DNA of 64,000 nucleotides, taken from positions 46,268,740-46,332,739 of the forward strand of contig CM065703.1 in the NCBI GenBank assembly GCA_017654935.2. The letters are read 5' to 3'. This document shows positions 22,556 to 64,000 of this stretch, piece by piece. The position numbers were made by a program, and so were the translations under genes. Positions within the stretch are counted from its first letter, which is position 1. Every line of letters begins with the position of its first letter. The notes under the pieces were generated by a model, which was given only the letters and a program-made list of their open reading frames with translations, was not told the DNA's origin and made no database searches. This DNA comes from Phymorhynchus buccinoides. Its lineage: Eukaryota; Mollusca; Gastropoda; Neogastropoda; Raphitomidae.

Positions 22556-22840
22556 TTAAACATTTCAAATCCGAGGAGATTGTGAAAAGAAGACATCTTT
22601 TAGCGTTTTATTAACATGGCAGCATAACATGACAATGGAAAGCGTGTTCTGTACATGCATCAAAATGTGTACAATCATGGCCTCATTAGTCAGTGTTAGA
22701 AATGTCAGGACACAGAAGGATGTCAACAACATTAAAAGACGTGAAATAAGCAAAACTCAGTGAGCAGGGGGAAAAAACAAAACAGTAGGCACAGAGCCAA
22801 ATGATATATAATGCTGTGCAATGTTGACCACTTGTAAACT

Positions 22841-23165
22841 TCTTCTTCTTCTGCATTCTCAGGCCACTTCTGCCATAATGTGTAAGATACGTATGTGTCC
22901 GGTTTTCAGTCTTCACTGGTCTCACCACTGCGTACAACCGACGCATTCCGATTTCGGAGGAGCTCAAAGGAGAAAAAGTATTTGGAAGATTTGTTTTGAA
23001 AAATTAGGCAGGAGAATGGGCCGATAAGTCAGGAAGATGATAGAAAGCAAAGGAAAAAAGCAGAGTCAAAGAGAGTGGCAGATTTGAGGAAGTTACAAGC
23101 ACAGAACTTCCAGAAGGTGGGAGAACTATTTTTATGAAAGTCTCCCCCACACCCCACCCCAGTAT
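22841..23165 (-). mobile_element. SINE-A copy
   Basis: Minus-strand copy: (GAA)n tail at the low end, then ATACGTATGTGTCCGGTTTT-type sequence, ATTCCGATTTCGGAGGAGCT and the CTTCCAGAAGGTGGGAGAAC region at the far end. Family partners at 30731, 53905, 61004 and 62620. Confidence 0.8.
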
Positions 23166-23343
23166 TTTTACGGGGAGACTTGTAAACAAAACTCAGCATT
23201 TGTGGAAAACCCCCACAAACAAATAAGCAAAATAACTGGCTCAGAAACATTGAAATTAAATTTTTTTATAACCATCAAAACAAAATAGACTTGAAAATAA
23301 AAATATAAAAAAATCCCACCCCTCACTATTTCCCTTCCCTTTA

Positions 23344-23363
23344 CCCCCCCCCCCCCCCCCCCC
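23344..23363. repeat. Poly-C run of 20
   Basis: Uninterrupted C tract; length is likely to be unreliable in the assembly. Confidence 0.9.
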
Positions 23364-23554
23364 AACATCCAGCCCCCCAACCCTAAAAAGAAAAGTTTCT
23401 CTTTACATCCTGTCAGAAATGAATCAAACTGAATCCAAGCATGTTGCCTGCACCCTGGCTGACTCCCAAGAGCCCACACCACATACAGTAATCATGCTAA
23501 ACCCACTAAGCTTTCAAACACTCAATCATACATCATTTTTATAACAGCACTAGA

Positions 23555-23880
23555 AATCAAGAGGGAAAATTACATATACAGCGTTGTAATACTAACAGGC
23601 GTAAACATTGTTTTAGTAATCGAGTTGCTAACCTCTGGAATTTACTAACACCTAACCTAAAAAGAGCACCAACACTAAATACCTTCAAAAATCTTCTTGA
23701 CAAAGATGAAAATTTTAGTCAACTATTTTTTGAACATGATGATTGAATTACAATCATAATTTTAAAAGGCATGCTTTAAGCAAACAAAACAGTGTCAATG
23801 AAGGGACGTTTATAAGCCGCGAGGCTTAGGCTTGAGCCAGTCCCACACTATACTATACTATATACTATACTATACAAACC
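23555..23880 (+). mobile_element. LINE 3' fragment with reverse-transcriptase C-terminus
   Basis: A frame from 23555 to the stop at 23744-23746 encodes HCFSNRVANLWNLLTPN, then APTLNTFKNLLDK. This is the standard C-terminal block of non-LTR retrotransposon polymerases (FSNRVVNLWNSLP...FKNRLDK). It is followed by a short 3' tail ending in ACTATACTATA repeats. Confidence 0.75.
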
Positions 23881-23884
23881 ATTA

Positions 23885-24200
23885 GTTCAAGTTCAAGTAT
23901 ACTTTAATATATCCCAAAGAGAAATTCAGGTTAGGTGCAACAACATGACAGAGATATAACATAACTGAAAGAACATTACTCAAACGAAATTATACCAACC
24001 AAATAATTATTATTAAAATTCATTACATCAACTTAGAAATGTGCATGTTTAAAACACAGAGAGAGAGAGACTGACTGACAGACAGACAATGAGGGAGAGA
24101 AAACTTGAAAACTTAAACTTTATTTTCCAAGGATATAGATTTTAGGCAACGCCTATTCTTCCAATCTTCTGGAAGAGAGAGAGAGAGAGAGGATCACTAA
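23885..24200. repeat. LINE-like 3' tail and AACTTGAAAACTTAAAC repeat
   Basis: AGTTCAAGTATACTTTAATA resembles invertebrate LINE tails. The block at 24098-24175 (AAACTTTATTTTCCAAGGAT, then TTAGGCAACGCCTATTCTTC) recurs at 55303-55368 and in part at 16186-16222. Confidence 0.55.
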
Positions 24201-25010
24201 CCATTATTAACTTGTAGCAATCAATCAAATAAAAATTGGAATACATCTCACCATCAACAATCAATACACATGATAATAGTATTTCCACACATTACAATGA
24301 CTTATAAACACTATTAAGACCATGCACAAATGTTTACTATGCATCACATTTATGCATAAAATAGTTTCTCATAAAATGATTCTACAAATCACAATTGGCT
24401 TCTTTTAATTTTAAGCTTGTTGTACATATCATTTGTACGGTTATTTACATGATTGAAAGCAGCAAATCCATTTTGCCAAATGAATTTGCATGATGGATGC
24501 TGATAAATTCCAGACGACTGAAGATAATAGCATGTCTCACACACACAATTTCAAAAAGCAACAAGTGAAAACAAATTTTAGCATTACAACATTCAAATCA
24601 GAATAAGCATCTTTTTTTTGCAGTCTGTGTTTATCAGGTTTTAACTACAAGCACAGGGTAAGTTGAGTCACTAGCGATGTCTGAACAAAAATATTAAAAA
24701 ACAAATCTAGTCTCCATACTTTCACTGCACACAATGGCATGCAACGCGACTAAACATTTACACATTCACTCATGAAAAAAAAAAAAATTCTTGGAAAAAA
24801 CAAACCACATTAAATATAATTAAACTAAACAAAAATAACCATCAATACACAATAATGACACCAAAATCAAATCCTTTCAATCTAATCTTTAATAAAAAAA
24901 ATTATTTTTAAAAAATAGGGCTATTGACACTTAAACTTTCCAAGCCACATATAACAAGATTCATTGCTTTAGGAGCAGAAAAACAAATTATGCTATTCAA
25001 AGCTTCAAAT
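24200..25010. other. Intergenic or MIB 3' region, unassigned
   Basis: AT-rich sequence with no recognised frame or repeat. It could hold MIB 3' UTR, since no clear polyadenylation site was identified. Confidence 0.35.
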
Positions 25011-25011
25011 C

Positions 25012-25165
25012 CCCTGAAGTCGAAGTATGGCCGCCCATGAGGCAGGGCCGTTTAAAAGCAGCCATACACGTAATCTTCCCACCCAAGGCCATGCGAAATG
25101 TTCACGTGGCACTGGGTGTGCCCCCAAAGCGTTTAAGCTGGGGAACGAAAACAACAACAACAAAG
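25012..25165 (+). mobile_element. SINE-B variant copy
   Basis: GAAGTATGGCCGCCCATGAG, CATACACGTAATCTTCCCAC and GCACTGGGTGTGCCCCCAAA, then a CAACAACAAC tail. An inverted copy is at 31383-31500. Confidence 0.65.
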
Positions 25166-25682
25166 CTTCATCATTTTGCATACTGCTATAAAAATAATGA
25201 TAAATATAAAATGACTGATTAATAGCTGTGCGCAATATACATGCATAACATTTCTAAAACAGTAATCATGTATTAATTAGTATCTGTACAAATACTTGGT
25301 TTATGGTTAACCGCATGGTCTGCTTTCAGGCAGGGGGGTACAAAAAACATTAAAAACACACAACCTAAACAGTGTTGTTTCAAATTTCCGTCTAGTATTG
25401 ACAATGTCAAGGACAGAAGGCATGTAATGCACATTCAAACGTCACAAATACAATGCTGTCATCACATATTCCTCACTGCAAATTTGTTACACACACACAC
25501 ACATCTTTGTCTAATATCATTTTTAGTGAAAAGACATAACACATGCACACACACAGTAACAACAACAACACAACACGCATACACACACATTCCATAATTC
25601 ATGTATGATTGCGTACGGTACCTACATGATCTGCTAAGTAGTCATTTTAAAACCAATAACAAAAAGCTTGAAGAAAACCATA

Positions 25683-25775
25683 TAATCACTCCGGGGGCTA
25701 CGACATCAAGTTATGACATCATCAATGACATCACACATCCCGTTATAGACACAGGACCTGACAGGGAAGGGGTTA
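25683..25775. mobile_element. Fragment of a TTAA MITE
   Basis: GATGACATCA-type blocks and GGGAAGGGGTTAA match the right half of the element at 26464-26681. Confidence 0.5.
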
Positions 25776-25999
25776 AATATTATCAATCCATGCTGATGAC
25801 AACGACAGTGAAAATGACAACAACAACAATCTCCATGATGAATTTTTAAAAATTACGTTGAAAGACAATGATAGAAATAAACGTTGTAGCGCATCATAAC
25901 CATCAGTAGCATGACGTAGGATGCTAAGAGAAAGAAGAGCGCAGCTGAAGGCAGTCCCTAATTATCACCCCTAATTATCTTCCCATTTTGTCGCTGTCT

Positions 26000-62079
<36,080 letters not shown>

Positions 62080-62109
62080 GGATTAATTCCACACTTAAAC
62101 TCCGCACTA

Positions 62110-62180
62110 GTTCTTTTTCTTCTTCTTCTTCTTCTGCGATTCCAAGCCATACGGCCATAATGGGTAAGGTACGTATCGTT
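62110..62180 (-). mobile_element. SINE-A 3' fragment
   Basis: CTTCTTCTTCTTCTTCTGCG, CATACGGCCATAATGGGTAA, GGTACGTATC; truncated. Confidence 0.65.
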
Positions 62181-62615
62181 GCTGTCCAACGCTAACCGTG
62201 TATCTACACAATCAGTGATTTTACAGGAGCATCAAAAAACATGTTGTCGTCTGCTACAATGTCAATTCCCATTTGATATACGCTTAACTCTTCTTCTTTA
62301 CTGATGAGTAAACATGTGACACAATAAAAGTTGCATTAACACCCAAATTTTTCGTGATAATTCAGTTACACGGTTAGTGCATTATTGCCACAATGGGAGA
62401 TACGACAGCTGCCAGCAGTTACACGATTAGCGTGACAGTTTCACGCTTATCGCGTCAAAACCAGCGACAACCAGCCACATACACAATGATTTCTGCGGTA
62501 TCATGTGACAAATTTGAGCATTTTCCTTGGTCGCAGACACAAGATATTTATAGAAGACCTGCGTGAGGTCACAGGAAGGGGTTTCAGTGTAAAAAAACTA
62601 TTTTTGTCAAATATT
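62180..62615. other. MIB intron, unassigned
   Basis: Three similar blocks of the type CAGTTACACGATTAGCGTGA occur near 62360-62450. No exon was recognised. Confidence 0.4.
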
Positions 62616-62619
62616 GTAG

Positions 62620-63148
62620 ATACGGACAGCGACAGTATGTGTCCAGTTTTCAGTTTTCACTGGTCTCCCTGCTGTGTACAGCAGACACATTCCGATTTCG
62701 GAGGAGCTCAAAGGAAAACATTATTTTGAAGATTTTTCTGAAAAAAATTCAGGAGAATGGGCCAAGTCAGAAAGACAGTAGATGATAGAAAGAGGGCACC
62801 CAGGGACCCCCATGCCTTTGGGGGTTTATGAAGTACTAACATTCTAAAGGACCCTCTAAAAGAATGAGCAGGGGGTCCCAGGGATGCACTAGAAAAATTC
62901 TGTTTAGCGTTCGCAATGCCACTGGGACCCCCTATCCTGCCTCTAGGACCCTCTATACTGTAAGTGAAGGAGTCCCTGGGACCCCTTGTTTTGCGGGACA
63001 ATTGGGTGCCCTGAGAAAGCAAAGGGAAAAGGCAGAGTCAAAGAGAGTGGAGGATTAGAGGAAGTTACATGCACAGAACCACCTGAAGGTGGGGGGGGGG
63101 GGGAGTATTTTTACAAAAGATCCCCCGGTATCCCCACGGGGAGAGTCT
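62620..63148 (-). mobile_element. SINE-A copy split by a DNA element
   Basis: GTATGTGTCCAGTTTTCAGT to GATGATAGAAAG, an insertion at 62789-63012, then AAAGCAAAGGGAAAAGGCAG to CGGTATCCCCACGGGGAG. Confidence 0.85.
62789..63012. mobile_element. Small DNA element inserted in SINE-A
   Basis: Ends AGGGCACCCAGGGAC and TTGGGTGCCCTG are inverted, and AGAAAG borders both sides as a probable target duplication. A diverged inverted copy is at 15865-16085. Confidence 0.75.
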
Positions 63149-63209
63149 GCACTAGCAAAGCGAAAGCTGTACAATAAATGATTTTCTACAGTAATGGAAA
63201 CCCACTGTA

Positions 63210-63751
63210 CAGTGGAACCTCTCTTATAAGACCTTCAAAAATCATCCAAAATGAGGTCTTATAAGGGAGGGGTCTTATAAGGGAGGGGTCTTTAAGGGAG
63301 GGGTCTTATAAGGGAGGGGTCTTATAAGGGAGGGGTCTTATAAGGGAGGGGTCTTATCAGGGAGGGGTCTTATCAGGGAGGGGTCTTTAAGGGAGGGGTC
63401 TTATAAGGGAGGGGTCTTATAATGGAGGGGTCTTATAAGGGAGGGGTCTTATAAGGGAGGGGTCTTATAAGGAAGGGGTCTTATAAGGGAGGGGTCTTAT
63501 AAGGGAGGGGTCTTATCAGGGAGGGGTCTTATAAGGGAGGGGTCTTATCAGGGAGGGGTCTTATAAGGGAGGGGTCTTATAAAGGAGGGGTCTTATAAGG
63601 GAGGGGTCTTATAAGGGAGGGGTCTAATAAGGGAGGGGTCTTATAAGGGAGGTAATAGTAATACTTACAAAGAAGGGCAATGTCTCGGAGAAGTAGGTCT
63701 TATGTGGGAGGGAGTCTTATAATGGGAGGTCTTACAAGGGAGGATCCACTG
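63210..63751. mobile_element. TA-flanked MITE with internal 16-bp array
   Basis: Ends CAGTGGAACCTCTCTTATAA and GGGAGGATCCACTG. Between about 63262 and 63650 the 16-base unit ATAAGGGAGGGGTCTT, taken from the element's own terminal repeat, is repeated some 24 times. Confidence 0.9.
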
Positions 63752-63789
63752 TACTGCTTTGTCTTTTGTGGAAGATTTTGACTCTCTCT

Positions 63790-64000
63790 AACTAGGGGGC
63801 ATTTGCACAGGCTCTGGTGCTGCAGCCAATGGGATTGGTTGGCCTTTGGGGACCTTCCCCCACGCCAGCTGTCCTCAAATCCCTTGGGCTAACAGAGTGG
63901 GGATGAGGCATCTCCGCTATAAACATTTTCTCACCTAGCCATCCGGAATAGCAGCTGCCTCAACTGCTATCTGGCTATCACATTCAGAAACAGACCAGGA
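63790..64000. repeat. Dispersed repeat, partner of 14805-14965
   Basis: CCAGCTGTCCTCAAATCCCT, AGAGTGGGGATGAGG and CTGCTATCTGGCTATCA; it runs off the right edge. Confidence 0.6.

Overview
The window is animal nuclear DNA with GT-AG spliced genes, long introns and very dense interspersed and tandem repeats. The abundance of (CA)n and (GA)n microsatellites, the repeat types and the gene structures suggest a lophotrochozoan, most likely a mollusc such as a gastropod. That placement is an inference and no base in the window proves it. Homology calls below come from recall of protein families; no database search was run.

Three protein-coding genes can be assembled exon by exon, with splice phases that agree throughout. 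(1) A BZW1/BZW2-type gene (eIF5-mimic protein) lies on the minus strand. Its first five coding exons run from 8947 down to 902 (138 residues) and it continues past the left edge. A possible untranslated first exon ends at 11471. (2) A complete ANKRD46-like gene lies on the plus strand with three coding exons, 13529 to 16730 (229 residues): ankyrin repeats followed by one C-terminal membrane segment. (3) The C-terminal half of a mind bomb (MIB2-like) E3 ubiquitin ligase lies on the minus strand. Eleven coding exons run from 61868 down to 26000 (515 residues plus stop): one mind-bomb SH3-like repeat, a block of ankyrin repeats and one RING finger. Its N-terminal domains lie beyond the right edge. 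BZW and ANKRD46 are head to head; ANKRD46 and the MIB gene converge.

Almost everything else is repeat. An 11.6 kb satellite of 43-bp units (32119-43695) fills the MIB intron between the last ankyrin exon and the RING exon. Other arrays have units of 81 bp (17.7-20.1 kb), 38 bp (46.0-47.6 kb), 53 bp (53.1-53.6 kb), about 86 bp (57.4-58.7 kb) and 16 bp (63.2-63.7 kb). Recognisable mobile elements include a hAT-like element with target-site duplication, TTAA-flanked piggyBac-type elements and MITEs, TA-flanked pogo-like elements, several LINE 3' ends and at least three SINE families.

The most unusual feature is that at least seven of the sixteen coding exons of the BZW and MIB genes are accompanied by partial copies of themselves. 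Most keep one splice site plus part of the exon and lack the other splice site. In one case (exon 57225-57379) the 5' end has been amplified about fifteen-fold on one side and the 3' end about three-fold on the other. Separately, the RING exon and the ankyrin exon before it have a decayed second copy at 44.3-44.6 kb.
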